Shown piece by piece: positions 1 through 8,264 of a stretch of 64,000 bases of DNA. The stretch covers positions 32,232 through 96,231 of the forward strand of contig JOHN01000033.1 in the NCBI GenBank assembly GCA_000719695.1, read 5' to 3'. The notes below the pieces were generated by a model. That model ran no database searches and had not been told where the DNA came from. It saw nothing but the letters and a program-made list of their open reading frames with translations. The stretch comes from Streptomyces sp. NRRL F-6131. GTDB lineage: Bacteria; Actinomycetota; Actinomycetes; Streptomycetales; Streptomycetaceae. Each line of letters opens with the position of its first letter. Positions within the stretch are counted from its first letter, which is position 1. The position numbers and the translations under genes are program-made.

Positions 1-1338
1 CTCGGGCTTCTCGGCGGTGCCGATGTTCAGCTCGTTGCGGGCGATCGGGTAGGTCAGGCCGTCCTCGGTGGCGCCGAACAGGTGCGAGACGCCCTCGCCG
101 TCCTCGGCGATCACGATGCCGCCGTAGGGCGAGACGGTGATGTTGTCCGGGCCGTCGAAGTTGTCGTGGTCGCCCCAGACGTCGGTGTTGACGCCCAGCA
201 GGACCTTCAGGGTGATGGTGCGGCGGACCGGGCTGTAGAACCAGACCTGGCCGTCGTGCTGCAGCGGGCTCTCCGAGCGGGCGAAGCTGGAGACGAAGTA
301 GAAGCCGCCGTCGCCCCACCACATGCCCTCGAGCTTGCGGGCGCGGGTGACCTCGCCGTCCTTGAACTGCTTGCGGACGGAGACGGTCCTGGCGTCGCGG
401 TCCTGGACCTTGACCCAGTCCACGCCGTAGGTGGTGCCGACCTTGGTGGCGCGGGACAGGTCGTCGATGAACTTGCCCTGGGCGTCGAAGACCTTGAAGG
501 CCTCCAGCACACCGGCGTCGGCGGCCAGCTTGCGCAGCTGGTAGCGGCCGTGCTTGAAGCCGGCCGGCGGGGTCCAGCGGAAGAGGAGTCCGTTGGGGTT
601 GGAGGCGTCCTCGGTCAGGTAGACGTGGCCGCGCTTCGGGTCGACGACGACGGCCTCGTGGGCGTAGCGGCCGAAGGCCTTCACCGGCTGCGGGTCACGG
701 TTGTAGTCGTCGTCGAACGGGTCGACCTCGAAGATGTAGCCGTGGTCCTTGGTGAAGCCGTTCTTGCCGGCCTTGTCCTCGGTCTCCTCGCCGGACAGCC
801 AGGTGCCCCACGGGGTGACGCCACCGGCGCAGTTGGTGGCGGTGCCGGCGATGCCGACCCACTGCTCGACCGTGCCGTTGGCCTTGGCGTGCACGATGGT
901 GCAGCCGCCGGCCGCGCCCGGGTCGTAGACGTGGCCCTCGGTCAGCGGGACCGGGTGGGGCCAGTTGGCGCGGGCGCCGGACAGCTCGTGGTTGACGACC
1001 AGCAGGTTGCCGCCGCGCTCGTCCTCGAACGCCGAGGTGCCGTCGTGGTTGCTCGGGGTGAACTCACCGGTGCGCAGCTTGGTGACGCCGGCGCGGTTCA
1101 CCACCTTGTACTTGAAGCCCTTGGGCAGGGCGAGCAGACCCTCGGCGTCACCGACCAGCGGGCCGTAGCCGACGGCGACCCGCTCGGCCTCGGCGGCCTC
1201 GGCGACCGGCGCCTCGCCACCGGCCGGCGCGGCGATCGCACCCGGGGCGGTGGCCAGGGCCTCCGCGCTGCCGGCGATCAGAACGCCGGCCCCGACGAGG
1301 GTCGAACGGTTGACGAAGTCCCGGCGGGACAGCGACAT
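1..1338 (-). CDS. PhoX-like Tat-exported alkaline phosphatase (DUF839), 3' end cut by window
   Basis: The product is a secreted PhoX-family phosphatase, expected to release phosphate from organic esters outside the cell. The ATG at 1338 has an AGGAG ribosome site a few bases upstream. The protein starts MSLSRRDF, a twin-arginine signal (RR at 5-6), followed by a hydrophobic stretch to about residue 30. DUF839-type blocks follow: NHELSG near residue 110, TNCAGG and WLSGEET near 165-185, and HEAVVVDP near 225. At least 446 residues lie in the window and the C-terminus is missing. A PHO box about 100 bp upstream fits control by phosphate starvation. The family is clear; the exact substrate is inferred. 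Confidence 0.88.
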   Translation of the reverse strand, partial: MSLSRRDFVNRSTLVGAGVLIAGSAEALATAPGAIAAPAGGEAPVAEAAEAERVAVGYGPLVGDAEGLLALPKGFKYKVVNRAGVTKLRTGEFTPSNHDGTSAFEDERGGNLLVVNHELSGARANWPHPVPLTEGHVYDPGAAGGCTIVHAKANGTVEQWVGIAGTATNCAGGVTPWGTWLSGEETEDKAGKNGFTKDHGYIFEVDPFDDDYNRDPQPVKAFGRYAHEAVVVDPKRGHVYLTEDASNPNGLLFRWTPPAGFKHGRYQLRKLAADAGVLEAFKVFDAQGKFIDDLSRATKVGTTYGVDWVKVQDRDARTVSVRKQFKDGEVTRARKLEGMWWGDGGFYFVSSFARSESPLQHDGQVWFYSPVRRTITLKVLLGVNTDVWGDHDNFDGPDNITVSPYGGIVIAEDGEGVSHLFGATEDGLTYPIARNELNIGTAEKPE

Positions 1339-1436
1339 GGCAGTCACTCCTGAAGGGTGGGTTGCCGACCGGGCGGGCCCGGTGCGTGGCGTGCGAGGTG
1401 TCGAGACTGGGTGTCGACGCCCAGCAGACTCCGCCC

Positions 1437-1458
1437 GCCCGGTGAACGGCCGGTGAAG
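1437..1458 (-). promoter_or_regulatory. PHO box (PhoP-type direct repeat) for the PhoX-like gene
   Basis: Read on the minus strand, this is two adjacent 11-nt units, CTTCACCGGCC and GTTCACCGGGC. Streptomyces PHO boxes are made of 11-nt units with a conserved GTTCACC core. The pair lies about 100 bp upstream of the PhoX-like start codon, a usual promoter position. Confidence 0.72.
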
Positions 1459-1590
1459 CGGATGCCTCGTCAGGGAGGCCATTTGCCGACCGTATTCGAA
1501 CTCATGACTCGGCATTTGCCGTGTCCCCACAGGTCACACCGCCGGACCCGCCCCCGTCACCCTCCGTTCGGCCCCCGGGAGAGCCGCCGT

Positions 1591-3003
1591 TCAGCGACGG
1601 GCCGCCCGCCACTGCTCCCAGGCCGCCAGCCACAGCTGCTCACCCATCCCGTGCTCCTCGCGCTCCCCGCGCCGCACCTGCTGCCAGGCCCGCTGCGCCG
1701 GCAGGCTCGCCACCTCGCTGGCGAACACCGAGTACCGGATCGACTCCTCCACCGCGGCGTCGCCCTCCGCCGTCCCCACCACCCAGTGGGTCAGCTGGGA
1801 GAGCCGCGCGAGCTGCTCGACCATCGCGGTCACCGCCTCGACCGCCTCCGCCCTGGTCTCCGAGGCGAGGCGGACCTGCTGGCGCACCGCCGCCTCCCAG
1901 CGCAGCGCGTCCGCCTCCGCGCGCGCCCCCCGCAGCGGCCGGGGCGGCCGGCCGGAGCGCAGCCTGGCCTCGACCGCGGCGGCCTCGCTGATGCCGTGCG
2001 CGATCACCGCCCGGTGCGCCTCCAGCCCGGTGACCGGAGCGAGCTCGCGCCGCTCCACCGGCAGGCACCCGCCGCGCCGGACGGCCAGCTCGCGCAGCAG
2101 CTCGGTGCGGCCGCGCAGATAGCCCTCGCGGTCCCCGATCCGGGCCAGCTCGACGCCGCCCGGCGGCACGCCGCGCCCGCAGACCGTGACGGTCAGCCCG
2201 TCCACCCGGAAGCGGCCCGCCCAGACCGGCTCGGCGCCGGTGATCGGGCAGCAGCCGGGCAGCGCCGCGCCGGACCAGAGGCCGCGCCGGTCCTCGTGCA
2301 CCTCGACGGCGTGCGCGCGGCCGTCGACGGTGATCCACTCGCGCAGCGCCCTGACCCGGCCGGGGGTGTCGCCCTCGTCGACGCCGAGCTGCTCGTAGAC
2401 CCGGTCGCGCTCGTCCTCGACCACGTCCTCCAGCTCGGGCAGCGGCCCGTAGCGGTCGGCGCCGGGCCGGTGGGTGCGCACGGTGACGTACGGGCCGGCC
2501 GGCGAGGTCCAGTCGCCGGAGCCGACCTCGACCCAGCCGGGCACGAACTCCGGACCGCCGAACTCCCGGCCTCCGGCTGCGGGACCGCGGAACGCGGGAG
2601 CGCCGGACCCGGGACCGCCGAACCCGGAAGCGCCGAACCCGGGACCGCCGAACCCGGACCCGAACCCGGGGCCGCCGGACGTCGCCCGGCCGGCCGGGCC
2701 GTGCGGCCCCACCGTGCCGTGCAGCCCCGCGGCGCTGAACAGGCCCTCGCCCGTCCCCCCGCCGCCCGCGCCGAACGCGACCAGCGCGGCGCCGCCCGGC
2801 CCCGGCGCGGTCGTGACGCCGTACAACGGGAAGTCGGCCGCGTCGAGGGTGCGGCGGGCGAGGTCCTCCTGGGCGGCGAGGAACCCCTCCAGGTCACCGA
2901 CCCGGCACTCGTCCGGACAGTCCCCCGGGCGGCCGTACGGGTCCACCGTGCCCGCATCGTCCCCGCACCGGCCGTCCCGACCGCCTCCGCTCGCCCGCGT
3001 CAT
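1591..3003 (-). CDS. conserved hypothetical protein with Gly/Phe/Pro-rich low-complexity segment
   Basis: The predicted protein has about 470 residues and no family was recognised. The ATG at 3003 was chosen over an in-frame TTG at 3057; its ribosome site is weak. The N-terminal part carries a low-complexity run built of GGPGFG / GFGGPG-like units, near residues 105-150. The rest looks globular: a mixed region with two cysteines (GCCPITG), then a charged alpha-helical C-terminal third rich in Ala, Glu and Arg. No signal peptide or membrane segment is evident. It stands alone between the PhoX-like gene and a divergent VOC gene. Coding is supported by the high-GC third positions over the whole frame. 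Function unknown. Confidence 0.6.
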   Translation of the reverse strand: MTRASGGGRDGRCGDDAGTVDPYGRPGDCPDECRVGDLEGFLAAQEDLARRTLDAADFPLYGVTTAPGPGGAALVAFGAGGGGTGEGLFSAAGLHGTVGPHGPAGRATSGGPGFGSGFGGPGFGASGFGGPGSGAPAFRGPAAGGREFGGPEFVPGWVEVGSGDWTSPAGPYVTVRTHRPGADRYGPLPELEDVVEDERDRVYEQLGVDEGDTPGRVRALREWITVDGRAHAVEVHEDRRGLWSGAALPGCCPITGAEPVWAGRFRVDGLTVTVCGRGVPPGGVELARIGDREGYLRGRTELLRELAVRRGGCLPVERRELAPVTGLEAHRAVIAHGISEAAAVEARLRSGRPPRPLRGARAEADALRWEAAVRQQVRLASETRAEAVEAVTAMVEQLARLSQLTHWVVGTAEGDAAVEESIRYSVFASEVASLPAQRAWQQVRRGEREEHGMGEQLWLAAWEQWRAARR

Positions 3004-3186
3004 CCCGCGCCGCACCCCCTGCCCTCGCCGTCCTCGCCGTGCCGTAGACCCCGGCAACGATACGTGGCCCGACCTGCCGGGTCATCAGGCCCGTTGGCCA
3101 CCGCCCGGATCCGCCGCCGCTCCGGGCGGTCGCGGCCGGCCCCGCCGGACGGCCCCGTCCGGGGCGCCGCTGTCGGTCCCCCTCCC

Positions 3187-3192
3187 TACGCT
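3187..3192 (+). promoter_or_regulatory. candidate -10 box for leaderless VOC mRNA
   Basis: TACGCT fits the TANNNT -10 consensus and ends 6 nt before the ATG at 3199. No ribosome site is visible there. This spacing is typical of leaderless actinobacterial transcripts. Confidence 0.4.
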
Positions 3193-3198
3193 GGCGGC

Positions 3199-3645
3199 AT
3201 GACAGCAACCAAGGAGTTCCCGGCCCGGCTCAGCATCGTCACCCTCGGCGTGAGCGACCTCGACCGCAGCACCCGCTTCTACGAGGCGCTCGGCTGGCAC
3301 CGCTCCGCCGCCTCCAGCCCGGAGATCGTCTGGTTCCGCACCGCCGACTCGGTGCTCGGCCTCTACCCGCACGAGGAGCTGGCCGCCGACGCGGGCGTGC
3401 CCTCCGTGGGCGAACCGGCCTTCCGCGGCGTCACCCTCGCCGTGAACCTGGAGTCCCCGGCGCTGGTCGACGCCGCGATGGAGACGGCGGTGGCGGCCGG
3501 CGCCGGGGTGGTCAAACCGCCGGTGCCGACCAGCTGGGGCGGCTACTCCGGCTACTTCGAGGACCCGGACGGCCACCTCTGGGAGCTGGCCCACAACCCG
3601 TTCTTCCCCTTCACCGAGGACGGCTCGCTCGACCTGCCGCACTGA
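3199..3645 (+). CDS. VOC family (glyoxalase/bleomycin-resistance fold) protein
   Basis: A 148-residue single-domain VOC protein. It opens with a beta strand and VSDLDRSTRFYEALGW, the usual first beta-alpha-beta unit. It continues with a second half-module (LAVNLESPALVDAAM, then SGYFEDPDGHLWELAHNP). The DPDGHLWEL block carries the Glu that usually binds metal in this fold. Family members include glyoxalases, dioxygenases and resistance proteins, so substrate and reaction cannot be assigned. The ATG at 3199 has no clear Shine-Dalgarno and is probably leaderless. The gene converges on the hypothetical gene that ends at 3717. Confidence 0.85.
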   Translation: MTATKEFPARLSIVTLGVSDLDRSTRFYEALGWHRSAASSPEIVWFRTADSVLGLYPHEELAADAGVPSVGEPAFRGVTLAVNLESPALVDAAMETAVAAGAGVVKPPVPTSWGGYSGYFEDPDGHLWELAHNPFFPFTEDGSLDLPH

Positions 3646-3716
3646 GCGCGGCCGAGCGGGCCGCCCGGCCGCCCCCGGTGGCTGCGGCGCCGCCTCAGCC
3701 CCGCCTCAGCCCTGCC

Positions 3717-5369
3717 TCAGCCCTGCGAGCGCGCCTTGAACGCCGCCTTGCGGGCCTCCTTGGCCACCGCCCGGTCCGGGTGCAGCTCGCCGACCGCCTC
3801 CAGCACGTCCGCCGTGTACGGGTGGTCGACCCGCCACAGCTCAGCGAAGTAGCCCGCCGGCTCGGCCGTGACCGGCAGCTCGGCGACCAGCTCGCGCAGC
3901 TGCTCCGGATCACCACCGGTGTCCAGCAGCTGGGCCGCGAAGGCGTCGACGACCGTCCACAGCGCCGTCGCCCGGTCCGGCGGCGGCACCTCCGTCGCGC
4001 CGAGCGCGACCAGCCAGGCCCGCGCGCCGCCGCCCAGCTCCGGATCGTCCAGCACCTCGCGGACGGCCGGCTCGGCGGGCGCGCCGAGCTCGGTCAGCGC
4101 CGAGTGGCAGAGCATCCGCCGCATCGGGGCGTACGCGTCGTTGCCGCGCGCCGCCGCGAGCAGCTCGCGCGCCGCCGCCACCGGCTCCCGGCCGGTGAGC
4201 CAGACCTTCAGCTCCTCCTCCGGCAGCACGTTGGCGGCCTCGCTGATGCCGCGGAGCAGCTCCGCCGCGTCGCCCCCGGCCAGGTCGCCGATCAGCGGCG
4301 CGTCGTAACCGTCCTCCAGCAGCCACTGCCGGATCGCGTACTGGCCGAGCGGGGTGAGCCGGACCAGGCCGAACCGGGCCGACTCCTCGTCGTCCAGCTC
4401 CGCCGGCTCCGCCTCCGGCCGGGCGGCGCCCGACTCCCGGCCCGCGCCCCGGCCGGCGTCCTCGCCCTCCTCCTCGTCGAAGAGCTCCGGATCGATCGGC
4501 CGGTAGTCCAGCAGACCCAGCTCCGCGAGGTCCCCGAGCATCGGGTCCAGGGCGACCATCACATCGGTGATGTCGCCGAGCAGCTCGTCGCTGGGCTCCT
4601 CGCCCTCCGGGACCACAAGCAGCGCCGCCAGCACGCCCAGCGGCACCGTCTCGCTGCCCGGCTCGGCGAAGGCCGTGGTCTCGTACAGCACCTGGAGCGC
4701 CTCGTCGAGCAGCTCGGCGGCCTCGTCCCGGGCGTCCTCGACCTCGCCGAGCCCCTCCTCGTCCTCCTCGGCGTCACCGTCCCCGCCGTCCGCCGGCTCC
4801 AGCTCCTGGGAGTCCGCCTCCACCGCCAGCTCACGGACGATCCCGGCGGCGGTCAACCACAGCTCCAGGACGGTCTCCGCGTCGCCCTCCTCGGCCGGCT
4901 CCAGATCCGGCCCGGGGATCGCGACGTGCTCGCCGGCCGCCGTGGTCCCGATCTCGACGAGGTCCAGGTCGCAGGCGAGCGACCAGGCCCGCATCGCCTC
5001 GACCACCGCCTCCTCCGGCACCTCCCCCTCCTCGGGGGCGAGACCGAGCAGCCGGGCCGCCGGCAGCCGGTCCGGGCCGGTGAGGTCGCCGAACTCGTCC
5101 ACCGCGCGGTGCGGGGCCGTCCAGCGGGCCAGCTCCAGCGCCCAGCCGAACATCGGGACGGCCTTCGCCTGCTCGGCCAGCTCCGACTCGGCCGGCAGCC
5201 GCACCGGCGGCACCAGCACCGCCGAGTCGTCCAGATCGTCGTCGTCCAGCCCGTGCTCGGCGAACGCCCCGTACAGATCCTGCAGCTCCAGGTCGGCGGG
5301 CAGCACCGCGCCCTCGCCCGGTGTGCCCGCCGACGAGGTGCCGGCGTTCCTGCGACGTCGTGCGGCCAT
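3717..5369 (-). CDS. conserved acidic hypothetical protein
   Basis: A 550-residue, strongly acidic protein of unknown function. The start at 5369 has GGGAGAA upstream. The first residues are basic (MAARRRRN). The body is helical and Leu/Ala/Glu-rich, with several Asp/Glu runs (for example DDDDLDD near 40 and EEDEE near residue 210). The C-terminal half reads like irregular alpha-helical repeats and ends in a basic KARSQG. There is no signal peptide or membrane segment. Domains of this look occur in large conserved Streptomyces proteins without assigned role; no motif here names an enzyme. Monocistronic, divergent from the MFS gene. Confidence 0.75.
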   Translation of the reverse strand: MAARRRRNAGTSSAGTPGEGAVLPADLELQDLYGAFAEHGLDDDDLDDSAVLVPPVRLPAESELAEQAKAVPMFGWALELARWTAPHRAVDEFGDLTGPDRLPAARLLGLAPEEGEVPEEAVVEAMRAWSLACDLDLVEIGTTAAGEHVAIPGPDLEPAEEGDAETVLELWLTAAGIVRELAVEADSQELEPADGGDGDAEEDEEGLGEVEDARDEAAELLDEALQVLYETTAFAEPGSETVPLGVLAALLVVPEGEEPSDELLGDITDVMVALDPMLGDLAELGLLDYRPIDPELFDEEEGEDAGRGAGRESGAARPEAEPAELDDEESARFGLVRLTPLGQYAIRQWLLEDGYDAPLIGDLAGGDAAELLRGISEAANVLPEEELKVWLTGREPVAAARELLAAARGNDAYAPMRRMLCHSALTELGAPAEPAVREVLDDPELGGGARAWLVALGATEVPPPDRATALWTVVDAFAAQLLDTGGDPEQLRELVAELPVTAEPAGYFAELWRVDHPYTADVLEAVGELHPDRAVAKEARKAAFKARSQG

Positions 5370-5699
5370 CGTTGCGCGTTCTCCCTACGCCGAGCGGTCA
5401 GCGGGGCCGCGGCCGCGGAGATCAGCTCCGCGTACCGGCCCACTACCTCAGCGTATAGGCCGGGCACCCCCGATGCCCGGCCTCCAGGGGCGCGCGCCGC
5501 GAGCGTGCGCCCACCCCTTATCCTTCGAAGTCGGTACCGCGCACCACCCCGCGCGCGCCGACGGGCAACGTAGCCCCCTCTCAGCTCACCTGCTCCACCA
5601 GGGAGCCCGCACCGAGGCCACCACCACAGCGCCGCCAGGACGGGCGCGCCGGCACACCCCGCCGACCCCGGTGGTGCCCGGCCACAGGAGACCCCTGCC
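5370..5699. other. 330-bp divergent intergenic region
   Basis: It separates the acidic hypothetical gene from the MFS gene and must hold both promoters. A 7-bp inverted repeat (CCGGGCA / TGCCCGG, 5460-5480) was seen. No certain -35/-10 pair or riboswitch was recognised. Confidence 0.35.
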
Positions 5700-7031
5700 A
5701 TGGCGGACCTCTCCCCCGCCGGCTCCGGCCTGCGCACCGCGCAGCTCGACGGACGCCGACTGTCGGAGGCCCTGCTTCCCCTGGAGCTGGCGCCGCGCGC
5801 CCAGCTCCGGCTCGCCGCGATCAGCCGCTGGAACGCGCTGCGCGGTGTCCGCGTCGGCCTCGTCGGCCTCGCCCTGCTCTTCATGCTGATCGGCGCCAAC
5901 CTGGCCACACCGATCTACTCGCTGCTGCAACAGCAGCTGCACCTCACCGCGCTCGACACCACGATCCTCTTCGCGATCTACGTGTTCGCGCTGGTCCCGG
6001 TGCTGGCCGTGGTCGGCCACTGGTCCGACCACCTCGGACGACGCGCCCTGATCCTCCCCGCCGTCGCGCTGGCCGCCGTCGGCGACGTCGTGTTCGCCAC
6101 CTCCGGCAGCTTCTGGCAGCTCGCCGCCGGCCGCGCCGTCCAGGGCATCGCCGTCGGCCTGTCCACCGGCGCCGCCGGGGCCGCGCTGGGCGACCTGCTG
6201 CCCGACCGCCCCACCCTGGCCGCCAAGCTCACCCTGGCCTGTTCCGCCGGCGGCGTCGCGCTCGGCCCGATGATCGGCGCCCTGCTCGCCGGCGGCCCCG
6301 ACCCGCTGCTGACGCCGTTCCTGCTGCACGCCATCGCCCTGCTGGCGCTCTGCGTGCCGCTGGCCCTGGTCCACCCCCGGATGCCCGGCCGCAACCGCCC
6401 GCCGGCCTCCCCGCCCCGGATCACCACCCCGGCCCACCTCCGGCCGCAGCGCCTGCGACTGCCCCGCACCGGCCGCCGCGAGTTCCTGCAGGCCGCCATG
6501 GCCGGGTTCATCTCCTACGCGGTCTTCGGCGTCTACCTCAGCCTGGCCCCGGCCTTCGCCGCCAAGCTGCTGCACACCGACTCCAAGCTGATCGGCGCCG
6601 TGGTCGCGGCCCTGCTGCTCGGCTCCTCGGCCGTCGCCCAGCTGCTCGTCCCGCCGACCGCCGACCGCCTGGTCATCGCCCTCGGCATGACCGGCCTGGC
6701 CACCGGCCTCGGCCTGGTGGTCACCGCCCAGTACACCGGCACCCCGGCCCTGCTCTTCATCGGCAGCGTCCTCGGCGGCGCCTGCCAGGGCATCGCCTTC
6801 CGCTCCCTCTTCACCACCGCCGTCGCCGCGATGAACCCCGAACGCCGGGGCTCCGAGCTCTCCTCCCTCTGGGTCATCGTCTACCTCGGCTCCTCCCTCC
6901 CCATCGTCGCCGTCGGCGCCCTCGTCCAGGCCTACGGCCTCCTCCCCGCCGTCAGCGGCTTCACCGTCCTCGCCGCCACCCTCTGCGCGGCCCTGGCCCT
7001 CGCCGTGGCCCGCAAGCCCAAGTCGGCCTGA
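5700..7031 (+). CDS. MFS transporter
   Basis: A 443-residue major facilitator with about 12 membrane segments. The start at 5700 has AGGAG 9 nt upstream. A soluble N-terminal tail of about 45 residues precedes the first helix. Loop 2-3 carries GHWSDHLGRR, the signature G-x-x-x-D-x-x-G-R-R of the family. The ILPAVAL...GRAVQGIAVGLSTGA stretch matches segments 3-5. A central cytoplasmic loop of about 50 residues separates the halves. It probably exports a drug-like compound or metabolite by proton antiport; the substrate cannot be predicted. It is followed by a strong stem-loop, so it is likely transcribed alone. Confidence 0.85.
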   Translation: MADLSPAGSGLRTAQLDGRRLSEALLPLELAPRAQLRLAAISRWNALRGVRVGLVGLALLFMLIGANLATPIYSLLQQQLHLTALDTTILFAIYVFALVPVLAVVGHWSDHLGRRALILPAVALAAVGDVVFATSGSFWQLAAGRAVQGIAVGLSTGAAGAALGDLLPDRPTLAAKLTLACSAGGVALGPMIGALLAGGPDPLLTPFLLHAIALLALCVPLALVHPRMPGRNRPPASPPRITTPAHLRPQRLRLPRTGRREFLQAAMAGFISYAVFGVYLSLAPAFAAKLLHTDSKLIGAVVAALLLGSSAVAQLLVPPTADRLVIALGMTGLATGLGLVVTAQYTGTPALLFIGSVLGGACQGIAFRSLFTTAVAAMNPERRGSELSSLWVIVYLGSSLPIVAVGALVQAYGLLPAVSGFTVLAATLCAALALAVARKPKSA

Positions 7032-7039
7032 CATCCACG

Positions 7040-7085
7040 AACGCCGCTGCCCGGGACTTCTTCGGAAGCCCCGGGCAGCGGCGTT
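7040..7085 (+). terminator. strong stem-loop after MFS gene
   Basis: Perfect 16-bp inverted repeat (AACGCCGCTGCCCGGG and its complement) with a 14-nt loop, starting 9 bp after the MFS stop. Confidence 0.8.
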
Positions 7086-7140
7086 CCCGCACCTCAGCCG
7101 CATGCCGGGTGAACACCCGCGCATCATCCGCTTCGTTGGG

Positions 7141-7205
7141 AGGTTCCACCGCGTTCCCCACCGTCCACCCCCCACCCACCTTCCGGCGGGTGCCCACCCC
7201 GGGCC
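7141..7205 (-). repeat. left copy of 65-bp inverted repeat bounding the accessory island
   Basis: This stretch is about 89% identical (58 of 65 positions by eye) to the reverse complement of 14655-14719. The shared core includes GGTGGGCACCCGCCGG and GGTGGACGGTGGGGAA. It is the outer edge of an island with no integrase. It may instead be a dispersed intergenic repeat of the genome. Confidence 0.8.
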
Positions 7206-7216
7206 TTCACCGCGCA

Positions 7217-7243
7217 CCACCCGGAACGGACCGTTCCGGGTGG
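7217..7243. terminator. 13-bp perfect hairpin at island left edge
   Basis: CCACCCGGAACGG, one base, then its exact complement. It sits between the left island repeat and the NUDIX remnant and could end leftward transcripts. Confidence 0.5.
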
Positions 7244-7344
7244 CGGCTCTTCGGCGCTCCCCTCAGCCTCGTTCGGCTCGCCGAACAATGTTCCGCCCGA
7301 CTTCCGGACGCAGTTGGGGCTGATAGCGGTGCCGATGAGGACAG

Positions 7345-7374
7345 TAGCGCTACGGACAGCCACCCGTAGAGCTA
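7345..7374 (-). terminator. imperfect hairpin just downstream of NUDIX remnant
   Basis: TAGCGCTACGG and CCGTAGAGCTA pair at 10 of 11 positions around an 8-nt loop, a few bases after the remnant's stop on the minus strand. Confidence 0.4.
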
Positions 7375-7378
7375 CCCG

Positions 7379-7700
7379 TCAGGCATTGAGCTCACGGTTC
7401 AAGTACATCTGCACCGGCTCGAAGAACCCGTACGGTACGTACTCGGGAATCACAGTCAGAGCCACCCATTCGATAGCGTCCAGTTCGTCCGTGTCCACCA
7501 CCCCGGCGGTACCACCGACGGCCTCGCAGGTCGTGTACGACATCAACCGACCAGTCTTCGGATGCACCCGCTCGCCCAAGAGCTTGACGGCGGCCACACC
7601 CAGTCCGGTCTCCTCCACGGTCTCGCGCACGACCGCCTCCTCGGGCGACCGACCCTCTGGGGTCACGATCGCGGCAGCGACCTGGCGGCCCGCCCGAAGG
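7379..7700 (-). pseudogene. NUDIX hydrolase remnant, N-terminus and part of Nudix box deleted
   Basis: The frame ends in a good NUDIX C-terminal part: SPEEAVVRE-TVEETGL, then GERVHPKTGR and a closing helix VPYGFFEPVQMYL. The family needs GG-x-x-E-x-G-E before the REx-x-EE helix, preceded by a beta strand with basic residues. Here AAAIVTPEG runs straight into RSPEEA, so roughly 25 residues, including the GG of the Nudix box, are absent. No in-frame start lies between the flavoprotein stop (7713) and the conserved part. The ATG at 7709 is in another frame. The gene is therefore most likely a deletion remnant of an ADP-ribose/nucleotide hydrolase. Confidence 0.65.
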
Positions 7701-7712
7701 CGGGAGCATCGG

Positions 7713-8264
7713 TTACTCCCTCGCCGCTGCTGAGGCGGCCACGGGGCGGAGCAGGTCGAGGACGTGGGTCCAGTTGTACTTGCCGCGGCCCCCGCCGGCC
7801 TTGGGCTTGTGGGGGACGTAGTCACCGATCAGGACGCCCATCGACCGGAGCCGGGCCAGGCTCTCCCCGTACGCGGGGTGCGCAGCTTGGGCGGAGTTGA
7901 CGTAGGGCTGGACGGCCACCGGGATGCCGAGGCCGTACGCCTCGCAGAGGATGCCGAGCGCGAGGGTGTCCGAGATGCCGGCGGCCCACTTGTTGATGGT
8001 GTTGAAGGTGGCCGGGGCCACGGCGATCGCGTCGGCCGGGGGCAGCGGCTGGGGGATGCTCGGCGTGCGCCAGGCGGAGCGGATCGGGTAGCCGGTCTGG
8101 GCCTCGATGGCTGCCTGGTCTATGAATCCGAGCCCGTTCGGGGTCGCGATCACGCCGACTCCCCAGCCCTCGGCATAGGCAGCGGTGATCAGTTCGCTCA
8201 CTCCGTCGGCGATGCCCGACGCGCAGACGACGACGTAGAGGAACGGCTCGCGGTGCTCGGTCAA
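7713..8264 (-). CDS. flavoprotein (PF02441-type, phosphopantothenoylcysteine-decarboxylase-like fold)
   Basis: A 183-residue Rossmann-like flavoprotein. The N-terminal strand FLYVVVCASGIADG is the nucleotide-binding opening. VAPATFNTINKWAAGISDTLALGIL near residues 85-110 is the family block that contacts FMN (A-P-A-T-x-N-x-x-x-K-x-A-x-G-I-x-D). Members decarboxylate cysteine derivatives or prenylate flavins; the lone domain here has no fused synthetase and its substrate is unknown. Its ATG overlaps the stop of the upstream XRE/TPR gene, so the two are translationally coupled. XRE regulator plus flavoprotein pairs recur in Streptomyces genomes (established context, function not known). Confidence 0.8.
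   Translation of the reverse strand: MTEHREPFLYVVVCASGIADGVSELITAAYAEGWGVGVIATPNGLGFIDQAAIEAQTGYPIRSAWRTPSIPQPLPPADAIAVAPATFNTINKWAAGISDTLALGILCEAYGLGIPVAVQPYVNSAQAAHPAYGESLARLRSMGVLIGDYVPHKPKAGGGRGKYNWTHVLDLLRPVAASAAARE

Noticed and set aside
7392-7709. 105-codon frame starting at ATG 7709 as an alternative to the NUDIX frame
   Set aside because: It is a different frame giving Gly/Arg-rich sequence, while the NUDIX frame carries the recognisable REx-x-EE helix.
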